From assembly GCF_963576675.1 (NCBI RefSeq), contig NC_088913.1, positions 76,197,001-76,261,000 on the forward strand: 64,000 nucleotides of DNA. Direction: 5' to 3'. This stretch comes from Euphorbia lathyris (lineage: Eukaryota > Streptophyta > Magnoliopsida > Malpighiales > Euphorbiaceae). The notes under the pieces were generated by a model, which made no database searches, was not told where the DNA came from, and saw nothing but the letters and a program-made list of their open reading frames with translations. How positions within the stretch are numbered: the stretch's first letter is position 1; every line of letters begins with the position of its first letter. Below are positions 19,531 to 29,151 of the stretch, piece by piece. A program made the position numbers and the translations under genes.

Positions 19531-21736
19531 GGGGGGAGTACACCAATACTGGTAAAAATCCTAAAAATTATTGTAAATATCACAGGAAAAATGGCCATGA
19601 CACTGATGCATGTTGGGAGTTAGCTCGGGAAATCGAGCGTCTCATCGAGAGAGGCAAATTGGATCGGTTCATCCAGAATGATGGCAAGAAAGGAGATGGT
19701 GATAGATCTAAAGAGGACCCAAAGAAGAAAGGGAAGGGTACCATTAATGTCATAGCAGGCGGACCTGGATATCAACCAATGCTGAAAAAGGCAAAGACTA
19801 CCGCTCTTGACAGGGCATCGTTAAATCGCCCCTTTGCCGATGTACGTCCCGAAATCTCTCCCCATGCGGATGCACTGGTCGTCACTATGATGGTGGAAGG
19901 CTGGGAGATGAAAAGAGTGATGGTTGATATTGGGAGTTCGTGCAATGTCATCACCAGAGGAGCTTTTGCCAAACTCATGATTGATCCAGTCCAGGTAGAG
20001 CCAACTGTGGTCGATATCCTAGGAGTGACGGGACACACTATCCAAACAAAAGGCCAAGTCACTCTGGATTTCGAGCTTACGGACGATGATCAGGTTTGGA
20101 AAGGTGATCTGGAATTTTCTGTCTTGGATGGTCAGTTAGCTTACAATATCATCCTCGAACGGCCCTTTATCTCCGAAGTTGCAGCCCTTATCTCTATACG
20201 CCACTTAACGCTTTACATCCCCACAGCCAAGGGAGGTGTAATGATTAGAGGTAGCCAAAAGGTGTCCCAGGAGACATATTCGACATCACTAATGATTCGC
20301 CCTCAATCTAAGGAGGAGGATGAGGAGGAGCTCGTCACAATGGCCTTGGGCGAGACAGAAATGTACCTTATGGCGGATGAAAAGCAGGTGCGAATGGCTA
20401 AAGGGCTCAAGGGCGAAATTAAAAATGCAATCACCAAAGTACTCCGTGAGGCGGAGGATGTCTTCGCATGGAAGGATGAAATTCTCCCCTAAATCAGTCC
20501 AGACGTGATCACTCACAAGCTCAGCATTGATAAAGATGCAGTTCCAGTGGCTCAGAAGCGGAGAAACCATGGCCCCGAAAGGCAGAAGGTGATAGAAGAA
20601 GAGATCACCAAGCTCCAACGGGCGGACGCCATTGAGGAGGTGCTTTATACTCAGTGGCTGGCGAACGTCGTTCTGGTAAAGAAGGCAGGCGGATCTTACC
20701 GCATGTGTATTGACTTTACGGATCTCAACAAAGCTTGTCCCAAAGACAACTATCCTCTGCCATGTATTGACATGCTTGTGGACGGAACCGCCGGTCACGC
20801 CATGTACTCCTTTACGGATGTGAAGTCAAGTTATCATCAGATCCCCATGGAGCCCTCAGATAGAATCAATACCTCATTCGTAACACATCAAGCCACTTAT
20901 TGCTTCAAAGTTATGCCCTTTGGGCTTAAAAACGCGGGTGCAACTTATCAAAGGATGATGAACAAGATATTCGCAGATAGTAAAGGGGATAACTATTCTG
21001 TCTATGTACATGACATGATCATCAAAAGCATAACCATAGAAAGGCATGCAGACGATATAAAGGAGGTACTGGACGTACTCCGACGCCATAACATTAAGCT
21101 GAATCCAGAGAAATGTACTTTTGGTGCGACGTATGGAAAATTCTTAGGGTTCATGATCAGCGAAAAAGGAGTTAGCCCAAATCCTAACAAGGTTAAGGCT
21201 GTCCTAAAAATGCAAGCACCACGGAACATCAGAGAAGTACAATGCCTTAATGGGCGGATCATAGCCTTGGTCAGCCCTTTTACGAGGTCATCAAGAAGCA
21301 AAAGGCGTTCGAGTGGAATGAGGATTGTGAAAAGGCCTTCGAAGGAATCAAGCGGTTCCTCACGGAGCCGCCCATGATGAGTCGACCAATTAAAGGAGAG
21401 GACCTCTACATGTATGTATCGGTTACGGATAAGGCTGTGTGCACGGTTATGATACGAGAGGAGGATGGCCAGCAGTTTCCGATTTATTATGTGAGCAAGG
21501 TTCTAAAAGACGCCGAAACCAGATATTCTAAGCTTGATAAAATGGCGCTGGCTGTTTTCACCACAGCAATCCGCCTTAGACCATATTTTCAGGTGCATAC
21601 TGTGGTGGTTCGAACGAATATACCGATGAGAAAGGTGTTGCAGAAGCCAGACACTTCTGGAAGGTTGATGGAATGGAAAATCCGCCTTGGTGAATTCGAT
21701 GTGAGATATGAAAGCAGGTCAGCTTTAAAGAGTTAG
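19531..21736 (+). pseudogene. pol: Copy 2 pol: knuckle, protease, RT, gypsy RNase H
   Basis: Frame from the G run to 20492 contains NYCKYHRKNGHDTDACWEL and a protease site changed to VMVDIGSSCNV (DIG for DTG). A GGA-to-TAA stop at 20490-20492 interrupts the connector. RT follows from 20505, with YRMCIDFTDLNKACPKD and a catalytic change YVHDMIIKS (codon at 21009-21011). Near 21270 a 31-bp deletion relative to copy 1 removes the GRFISCSARRC-type segment and shifts the frame. The gypsy RNase H remnant then reads 21374-21736 and ends at UAG 21734-21736, the same stop as in copy 1. RT should be dead from the D-to-H change alone. Confidence 0.88.
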
Positions 21737-21751
21737 GTCCTGGCAGACTTT

Positions 21752-23536
21752 GTGAATGAATTCACTAATGAAGGGATAGATCATCCCAAGCCTCCAGTAG
21801 AGGAGTGGACAATGTACACCGATGGCGCCTCCTCAACGGATGGAGCTAGCGTAGGCGTTGTGATCAAGGGTCCCCAATACATAAAGTTACGGTACGCAGC
21901 AAAATTAAATTTCCATGCAACTAATAATGCTGCTGAATATGAAGCTCTGGTATTGGGATTACGCCTACTCAAGGAAATCACTCCTGAGCGGATTGTGATC
22001 TATAGTGACTCTAAGCTAATGGTCAACCAAGTAATCAAGAATTACGAGGTGAAAGATGATGTTTTGGCCAAATACGTAGCAGAAGTCAAAAAATTGCTGG
22101 ATCACCTTGAGGCTAAGGAAACCAAATGGGAACTGATTCACGTACCAAGGGAGTCCAACACTGAGGCGGATCATTTGGCCAAAATGGCCTCTTGCGAGGA
22201 GAACTGGACAGATCCAGATTGTCCCTTCGAAGTTAAAATAGCTCCAGCCTTCGCTTCAGAGGAAGTATCCCTACTCACAACGGTAGAAGATGATTGGAGA
22301 TCGGTCATTCGCCAATATCTGTTATGTGGAACTTTACCTGAGGATAGGGAAGAGGCACGGTGGATAGTTAGGAGAGCGGCTTATTTCTCCATAATCAACG
22401 ACGGCCTTTACAGAAAATCTTTTAGCCACCCTTGGTTGAATTGCATTCTACCGGAAGAGGGACAACAAATCCTCAAGGAGCTACATGAGGGATCATGTGG
22501 GGCTCATGAAGCATCCGCCACCATCTTGAAGAAATCCAGGTTAGCGGGTTTCTACTGGCCCATGGCCGAATTGGATGCACAAAAATTGGTAGAATCTTGT
22601 CATAGTTGCCAGATTCATGCGAATGAATCACATACTGCCAAACATCTCCAGAGGCCCATCATAGAAGGACGGCCATTCGCCCTCTCGGGAATAGACATTG
22701 TCGGCCCATTTCCTCCAACTCGCCGACAGAGGAGGTACGTGGTAGTGGCAGTGGATCATTTCACCAAGTGGGTAGAAACCGAAGCTGTCTCCTCCATCAC
22801 TGCAGAACGAATGGTGGAATTCGTCAAGGACAACATCGTGGGAAGATACGGTGTTCCGCATACCATCATCACCGATAATGCAACACAGTTCAACTGTAGC
22901 GAATTCAAAACTTTCTGTGAAGAGTTGGGCATTCTGAACAGATTTGCCTCCGTTTATTATCCCCAATCCAACGGGATGACCGAAGTCACGAATCGGACGA
23001 TCGTAAAAGGGATAAAGAAGATATTGGGAGAGCATGATAAGAAGTGGGCGGATCAGCTGACAAGCGTTTTATGGGCTTATCACACCACCCCTAGGACGGC
23101 CACAGGAGAAACACCATTCGCCCTCTCTCATGGTGTAGAGGCTGTGATCCCGGTTGAAATACAGGTCCCAAGTGATAGAGTGGCCTTTTATTGCGAAGAG
23201 GACAACGGCAAAAGGCTAAGGGAAAGTCTGGATCAGGTAGGCGATCGAAGAGACCAAGCCTATGTACGCATGGCGGCATATAAACAGCGGATCGCCGCTT
23301 ACCATGATAAAAATGCCAAGCTTGTGGATCTGAATGTGGGTGACCTTGTGCTCCGAAAGGCCGACAAAATCCAGTCTCGAGAAGGCAATGGCAAGTTAGG
23401 GCTCAACTGGACGGGTCCGTATCAGATAGTGGACAAGATTGGATCCGCCACATTTAAAATTCAGGACATGGAGGGCAACACATTGCCGCGCACATGGAAC
23501 CTCCAAAATCTCCGCAAATATTTTGTCAGAAAATGA
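21752..23536 (+). CDS. pol: Copy 2 aRNH and integrase region
   Basis: 594-codon open frame after the shared UAG. Residues about 15-155 form the second RNase H (aRNH) characteristic of Tat elements (MYTDGASSTDG, AAEYEALVLGL, IYSDSKLMVNQ, NTEADHLAK). Residues about 247-290 are the integrase HHCC zinc site (HEGSCGAHEAS ... CHSCQIH). The DDE core has GIDIVGPFP near 313, TDNATQFNC near 375 and NGMTEVTNR near 410. The C-terminal GPY/F module (NWTGPYQIVDKIG) is near 555. All catalytic residues I can see are present. It is not independently expressed: in a working element it would be part of the polyprotein. It ends at 23536 before a spacer converging on the antisense gene. Confidence 0.9.
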   Translation: MNEFTNEGIDHPKPPVEEWTMYTDGASSTDGASVGVVIKGPQYIKLRYAAKLNFHATNNAAEYEALVLGLRLLKEITPERIVIYSDSKLMVNQVIKNYEVKDDVLAKYVAEVKKLLDHLEAKETKWELIHVPRESNTEADHLAKMASCEENWTDPDCPFEVKIAPAFASEEVSLLTTVEDDWRSVIRQYLLCGTLPEDREEARWIVRRAAYFSIINDGLYRKSFSHPWLNCILPEEGQQILKELHEGSCGAHEASATILKKSRLAGFYWPMAELDAQKLVESCHSCQIHANESHTAKHLQRPIIEGRPFALSGIDIVGPFPPTRRQRRYVVVAVDHFTKWVETEAVSSITAERMVEFVKDNIVGRYGVPHTIITDNATQFNCSEFKTFCEELGILNRFASVYYPQSNGMTEVTNRTIVKGIKKILGEHDKKWADQLTSVLWAYHTTPRTATGETPFALSHGVEAVIPVEIQVPSDRVAFYCEEDNGKRLRESLDQVGDRRDQAYVRMAAYKQRIAAYHDKNAKLVDLNVGDLVLRKADKIQSREGNGKLGLNWTGPYQIVDKIGSATFKIQDMEGNTLPRTWNLQNLRKYFVRK

Positions 23537-24200
23537 GGTGTACACACGGTCTTGAGTACTCTTTTTCCTTTAGTAAGCTTTTTTCCCATGTGGTTTTTCT
23601 TACTAAAGGTTTTAACGAGGCTCACCTATAAGACCTGCTTGCTGTAAAAAAGCATTTCGCTCATTAATAAACATCATTTGTTCTATTATCTGTGTTCTTT
23701 TTAAAGTTTATTGCAGCAATATTAATATTCCAGTCTTAAAAAGAATGGGGGCATCCAATACTCTCCACATTAACAAAGTATCGCTATCTCATAGCTACTT
23801 TTTCTCCTTAGACATAAGAGAGCCTATCTTATGGGCGGATCCATCTCCGGGCGGATCTCAATCTCTGATAGAGTTAAAACGATCCTTGGACGCAAGGTCT
23901 TTACACTCTCTTACATATTCTTCCCAAAAAAGGATTCACAAGTCCTACGGGCGGATCACTTCACCTCAAAGACAGGTAGCAAATTGATCCCCTAGGCAGC
24001 TTTACTTCCTTCAATGGAATAAAACAGCTTCTAACCTTCACAAAGGTCCATGCAATGGAGTATGGCTGGCCACCTACTCCAAAATAAATCCTAGATGCCT
24101 ATACATTTACTTACGCAAACGTAATAGTAAAATAAATAGCTGCCATAAAGGATTAAAACAAACTGTACTTAACGATTTTTTACAAATCACAAGTAAGCAA
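23537..24200. other. Pol-to-antisense-gene spacer of copy 2
   Basis: Non-coding. It contains three GGGCGGATC words within about 130 bp (near 23833, 23849 and 23949), two of which are kept in copy 1's spacer. It probably includes 3' processing signals for both converging transcripts. Confidence 0.5.
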
Positions 24201-26415
24201 CTAATTAACAATGGGAGCATCCTCCTTTGCACTATCCTCGCTTACGGCGCTTGCCTGGAAAGCTTCCTTCTCCACAGCCTCAGATACGCCAACCAAAGGT
24301 ACCTCCTTTTCCACGGAAGATGTGGGACCAAAAGGCAGGGCGTTATCGGTGATCAGTTCTTCACCCGCCTTGGGGGGCACTTCCTCAAGCTCCACTAGAG
24401 GGACAGTAGTGGAGGGTTTGCTTTCTTCCATGGGTCCCTTCATCCATCTCCGAACATATTCGCGGATGTATTCCTTAGCGTCTGACATCTTGTCATATTT
24501 GGCTACGTCTTCTGGTTCGGGGACGGTGAACTGCGGATCTATGAAATCAATCTCGGAATGCGCCAGGGAAAAGTACGCCATGAGCAGTTCGCCATAATAG
24601 AAGGCTTGCTCACCCGCCATATATTCAGCTTCCCCTAGGGCGTCCTCATGGTTCTTGGCGTCTGTCACAATCTTTTCCTTCAGCTTCTCAATCTCCGCAT
24701 CTCTAAGGACTAAGGCGGCTGTGGCAGAGGCAAGGTTCGCATTAGCAGAAGCAATGTGCGCATTGGCATCTGCTACCTCTTTTCCAGCTTTTCAATGGTT
24801 GCCTTATCCGCTACACCTTGAAGGAGCTCGGCCTCTATAGCACGTATGCGAGTATACATCTGTCAAAAACAAACAATTTCGTTATGAGAAAAGAGCAAAG
24901 GGACAACTTTTTCTACAAAAAGAAATCCTTTCTAGGGGACTCACCATAAGGAGCTCTGTTTTCCCCTTTTGCGCATGAATGGAACCAGGAATTTGGTTCT
25001 GATTCCTTTGCACTTCGCCCACTTGACCCAGGGCTTCATCCAAGTCATTTATGATGGACTCATTCTCAAAAGATCCTTGAGCGCCATACTTGGCGAACCA
25101 GTATCCGCCCATATCAGGCTTCACCATCTGCGCAAACATTCAAGGGTCAAAACTTAAAACTTGATGAACAGGTAAAAATAAAAGGCAACTTACTTGTTCT
25201 ATCTCCCCAACAGGCCTGGCGGACCTCATGGCATCCGCCATAAGCTTAGGACCTCCAGTGGCTATAGGCTTCCGCTTGAGGATTCACCACTTGATATTTC
25301 CTACACGCTTCAGCCTCTAAAAACTTCCTACGCTTCTCTGCAATAGCGTGATTGGCCTTAGATAAACCCCTGCCAAGGAAAACATTGAAGTAATCAAAGT
25401 TCGAGAAGAAATAAAAGTTACCTTGGTCAAATTGCGTAATCTTGGAGTAAATGAATTGCTCTCCCTCTCGGCGAATCAACGGAATATCGCTCATCATGAA
25501 GGCTAAAGCGTCTGCGTATGTCCATGCATCCGCCTTGATCTTCTTCATGAGCTCCGCCACCACTTCATCACTATCGGTCAATATTCGCATATCGCCCGCC
25601 ATGTGTAAAGGCTTGGGATTCCAAAACGAGGGAAAACCCAAAGATTCGCCCTCTTTTATCTTCACATAGAAGAATTTCTCATCCCAGCAATGGACATTGG
25701 ACATTTTGTCACTAAATGGCGAATATGCCCCGAATTTGGCAAAAGTGAGATAGGATTCGGACTTCCGTTGCGAGGGTTTATGGAAAGCTCTAAAAACACG
25801 ACCCGTATACACCACTCCTAAATTTGAGGCGAGGTAGCAGACTAAAGCAATATCCAACCAACCGTTGGGGTGTAGTTGGCTGGCTGTAATATCAAAGTAG
25901 GAGAGGATGTCCGCCATCATCTTTGGGAGAGGAAGTCGGAACCCTCTCTCTACATGACTGCAATATACTGTTAGAAAACCGCTAGGCGGACAGGAAGGTC
26001 GTTGATGGGCTGCAGCTAACTGACTCTTATAATTATTGATCCAGGGGAAGCGACTCGCCAGATCCACTAGATCCGCGGTACTCATACGAGACGGAGTAGA
26101 CTCCGCTCGAGGGTTCTTTTTCCTAGGTGGGATAGAAGAAGAGGCCATTGTCCCCGGAAAACACCTAGCCTTAACGGTCGGAGCGGTACCGGAGACAGAG
26201 GTAAAAAGAACTAGATATCTGGTGGAACGAGTTTGGTAGCGATTACACGCCGAGTTACTAAACCCAGCTAAATCGGAGCTAACCGTGTCCTCAGAGAAAG
26301 AGGAGTTCTCCGATGACGACGTGGTCCAACTAAAATCAACTACTATTTCAGGGGAAGGGGTCGAATTAAAAAGCTCTGAAGTTGATCTAGAAGATGAAGA
26401 CGAACTTCTAAACAT
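24201..26415 (-). pseudogene. Antisense gene of copy 2 (Transposase_28-like), three exons
   Basis: Minus strand, opposite to gag-pol. Exon 1 runs from about 26415 to 25194, exon 2 is 25127-24945 and exon 3 is 24859-24201. Introns are 66 bp (25193-25128) and 85 bp (24944-24860), identical in length and position to copy 1, with GT-AG borders and phase 0. Exon 1 holds a Ser-rich N-terminus missing from copy 1, a basic RKKNPRAES stretch, then the Transposase_28-like domain (GFRLPLPKMM, QLHPNGWLD). Exon 2 is open here where copy 1 has a stop. Exon 3 has a 1-bp deletion in an A run near 24783 that shifts the frame, leaving 24668-24201 in frame. Upstream, an 84-codon frame (26701-26447) in front of the polypurine tract is also kept in copy 1 and may be leader. 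Confidence 0.77.
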
Positions 26416-26700
26416 TCAGAGAAAAGTTAAACAGAAGAAGATGAACTTACATATGAAATCGGAAGCTTGGAATGAAACTCTGAAAATTCCCAAGAAAAGC
26501 TTCGAACAATAAAGGAGACAAGGAAGAAGAAATGGAGAAGAAAGAGGAAGCGAAAGAGGAAGAAGGATGTTTTTTCCTTCTTGGGACAGTGCGTCCACTA
26601 CACGTGTCATTCATCAATTGGCATCGAACAGGGTGCTCATTAATGCAGATATTTATGACGGCGCGCGGAAGCTCAAAAGCCCTAAAGGACTTTAAGGGCA

Positions 26701-26715
26701 TTTTGGGGGGGCTTC
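26701..26715 (+). other. Polypurine tract of copy 2
   Basis: TTTTGGGGGGGCTTC immediately before the 3' LTR, as in copy 1. Confidence 0.7.
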
Positions 26716-27199
26716 TGATAACATAGAGATATTATCCTAAGGACCAAAAGGGATATTCACCTTGAGAATGCCGCGTATTAATCCCCAAAGGGGAGCCGGT
26801 AGGCGGATCTCCACGATTCTGCTCTGAGAGATCCGCTGGCGGACCTATGAGGCGAATCTCTTCATTCACCTGATTCGCCACTATAACGGTTGTCCGCCAA
26901 CTCGGCCATAAAGATCATTAATGAGTTATCAATTAGCTAACCGCCAGGTTAAAGGTAACTTGTAACCGCCATTAATGGAGCATTAATGGAGGCTTTTTAG
27001 TTGCCTGAAGGTTACGACTTCCTAGCTATATATAGCCTGATTCCCTAGGCTATCAAGGTACACATTCTCACAACCTTTGTCAATTCAGTTTTTTTTCTTG
27101 ATTCACCTTACTGACTTTGGCATCGGAGCTTCCCCCCGTCGAACCCAACGACGCCCCCACAGGGACGGACGTTGATCAGAATTTTACTCCTTGTTATCA
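26716..27199 (+). repeat. 3' LTR of Retand-like copy 2
   Basis: 484-bp LTR with TGATAACA...TTGTTATCA ends, followed by the target duplication CAACT (27200-27204). Confidence 0.94.
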
Positions 27200-27204
27200 C
27201 AACT

Positions 27205-27259
27205 CTATTTAATTTGTGCATAATTATCAGTAGAGATAATACAAATATTATCTCTAACA
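27205..27259. mobile_element. Palindromic fold-back element, right end
   Basis: Last 55 bp of the fold-back element split by copy 2. It is the reverse complement of the element's start at 16936 and is followed by the direct repeat ATGGC (27260-27264). Confidence 0.75.
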
Positions 27260-27273
27260 ATGGCTAGTATTAA

Positions 27274-27652
27274 GGATAAATAATTTATTAGTCCCCTAAT
27301 TTTTATCTAACATATTATTTAGTTCTCTATTTTAAAAAACATATTTTAAAGTCTCTATCTTTTACCAATATTAATCATTTGGTCCTTTTATCTATTTTTT
27401 AGATTTTTAACCGAACATATCTTAGCTTTTAGGACAACCATAGTACAATACAAAATGACCATATTATTCTGTTATTTTATATTTTTTTGTTTATGCCGAA
27501 TATAACAGTTACAAATCTAAAAAAAAAACTAGACAAAATGACCAAATGGTTAATATTAGCAAAAGCTAAGAATTTTATGATGTGTTTTTCAGAATAGAAA
27601 GACCAAACAGTATGTTAGATAAAAGATAGGGGAATAATAAATTATTTACCCC
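27274..27652. mobile_element. MITE with long terminal inverted repeats, Mutator-like
   Basis: 379-bp AT-rich element whose ends (GGATAAATAATTTATTA and its counterpart near 27640) are imperfect inverted repeats extending about 130 bp. Flanks TAGTATTAA (27265-27273) and TGGTATTAA (27653-27661) match 8 of 9, fitting a Mutator-type 9-bp duplication. No coding capacity. Confidence 0.7.
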
Positions 27653-27861
27653 TGGTATTAAAGGTGGAGATGTTGTAGAATGGGTGAAGGATGGATGAGA
27701 TATAACTAGAGGTTAGAAAAGCAACAGAGATTGAAAAGTAATGCAACTGAACTGAAGTGAGGTGTTGATTAAAATAGGCATAGTACATCTGTTTTAATTT
27801 ATACTTTAATTAAAGGCGGTTTAGTTTACATGTTGGTTGTTTTTGCGGTTTGTTGTTTACT

Positions 27862-28042
27862 CAGTTGCGTTCACATGGACCCTGATAACCATGTAAATTT
27901 GGTCATTCGTCGTTAGATCTAGGCGGATTAAAATATAAGCCTTAGGATGTTTTGAATTTCCACCTTAAGATTTTAATCCGCCTAGATCTAACGGCGAATG
28001 ACCAAATTTATATGGTCATCAGGGTCCATGTGAACGCAACTG
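27862..28042. mobile_element. Hairpin MITE, family 2 copy A
   Basis: 181-bp near-perfect palindrome from CAGTTGCGTTCACATGG to CCATGTGAACGCAACTG, arms about 80 bp. The direct repeat GTTGTTTACT flanks it (27852-27861 and 28043-28052). A 9-10-bp duplication suggests a Mutator-type MITE. A decayed relative lies at 41027-41208. Confidence 0.8.
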
Positions 28043-28052
28043 GTTGTTTACT

Positions 28053-28585
28053 ACTACTGTTTGTTGTTTATCGTTATCATGAATCCAAAAAACAGGGATT
28101 TCTTGCCATTGGAAAAAGTTGTTTTCTGTTCACCAAAAAAAAAGAAAAAGTTGTTTTCTATAATATATAAAAAAGTAACAATAGTAGTTCACTATACATT
28201 TGCCTTTTTTAATATAAAATGACAAACAGGATGAAAAAATAGAGTAAACAAACACCTCCAAATATCTAAAACTCTTTTTTTTATCCAATTGTATTCAATA
28301 ACCTACTCTTTTTTTTATCAAATTGCATTCACCAACCTCCTGTTCTTATCCAATTACATGCAATAACTCTAAAATTTAATCTGTCTCGTGAACTTTCAAA
28401 AGTTTCTAATTATTTATCTATTTGACTTGACATGTGAGTTTTTCATTTTCTGAATCTGACAAATTCTATTAAAAAATAGAAAGTTATTAAACGCAATTGG
28501 ATAAAAGTATAGAATCATTCGGAATTTTTTAGAGTTGATAGAGACAATTAAAATTTTAGGTCAATGTACATTTGAAGTTATGGAT
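28053..28585. other. AT-rich spacer with degenerate direct repeats
   Basis: No gene. Around 28270-28370 there are three imperfect direct copies of a TTATCCAATT...CAATAACCT phrase, with an inverted version (GCAATTGGATAAAA) near 28493. This is perhaps a decayed MITE; I cannot define its ends. Confidence 0.4.
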
Positions 28586-29093
28586 TGATGACCCGCGAGG
28601 CTAAACCGGGTCATATTCATTTCGCAGGCCCAGCCCATACTTAGACCCATGGTCTAAGATCGGATGGGACCCGAATAAAGGAAGCGGGCGCAGCGAGTAA
28701 CCGCCCCGAATGGGACCCGAATAAATGGAAACGGGTGAAGCGAGTAACCGCCCCGAATTCCTAAACGGAGCATCAAGACTCCCACTCAGAACCACGTTCG
28801 TTGCCATGAAAGCCACGAAAGGGACATGGCCTAAAAAGGGGGAACCGCCCTCAGAACGTGGCCCACTAAGGAGTAACCGCCCTCGGCGGTTACCTAAAAA
28901 ACACATATAAAAGGCCTTAAGAACAAGGGAAAAAGGTACGCTCACAATTTTCCCCGCAATACTATTGTAAAATTCCAACCTTCTTACAAAAACTGACTTG
29001 ATCGTCAGAGAGTTTTCCCAGAGATCCTGTCTCCGGTTCTGTTTTGCAGGTAACTCTGGCAGAGAATATCAAATCGGATCCGGTAAGTTATCA
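28586..29093 (+). repeat. 5' LTR of element 3
   Basis: 508-bp LTR starting TGATGACCCGCGAGG and ending AAGTTATCA. TATAAAAGG near 28907 is a strong core-promoter candidate. Two AACCGCCC words and a repeated GGGACCCGAATAAA phrase lie upstream of it. Confidence 0.93.
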
Positions 29094-29094
29094 T

Positions 29095-29111
29095 TGGTGC
29101 GGTGAGCGTGG
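29095..29111 (+). other. Primer-binding site of element 3, tRNA-Phe type
   Basis: TGGTGCGGTGAGCGTGG directly after the LTR. As I recall the plant tRNA-Phe 3' end, this is an exact complement, whereas copies 1 and 2 have A for G at one position. Confidence 0.75.
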
Positions 29112-29151
29112 ACCTTTTTTACCAACATTTGGTTAAAGGTACGCGAAGAAT

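Larger units (their letters stand above)
17227..27199 (+). mobile_element. Retand-like (Tat) Ty3/gypsy retrotransposon, copy 2
   Basis: Complete-ended 9,973-bp element on the plus strand with 484-bp LTRs (TGATAACA...TGTTATCA), tRNA-Phe-type primer site, gag, protease, RT, gypsy RNase H, aRNH, integrase, spacer, antisense gene and a polypurine tract. The target duplication CAACT lies at 17222-17226 and 27200-27204. It is the same family as copy 1 but inverted relative to it. It keeps the aRNH-integrase block that copy 1 lost. It is damaged by stops in gag and pol, DIG for DTG in protease, YVHD for YVDD in RT and a 31-bp deletion after RT. LTRs differ at about 12 sites by eye. Confidence 0.94.

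Noticed and set aside
26408..26450. Possible 43-bp intron (GTAAGT...TTTAG) at the start of the copy 2 antisense gene that would join two frames in phase
   Set aside because: 43 bp is below the usual minimum for plant introns and its acceptor side is absent from copy 1. Kept only as a remark on a possible leader.
16936..27259. Solo LTR as explanation for the TG...CA element
   Set aside because: Arms of about 155 bp are inverted repeats of each other, which LTRs do not show; kept as uncertain fold-back element.
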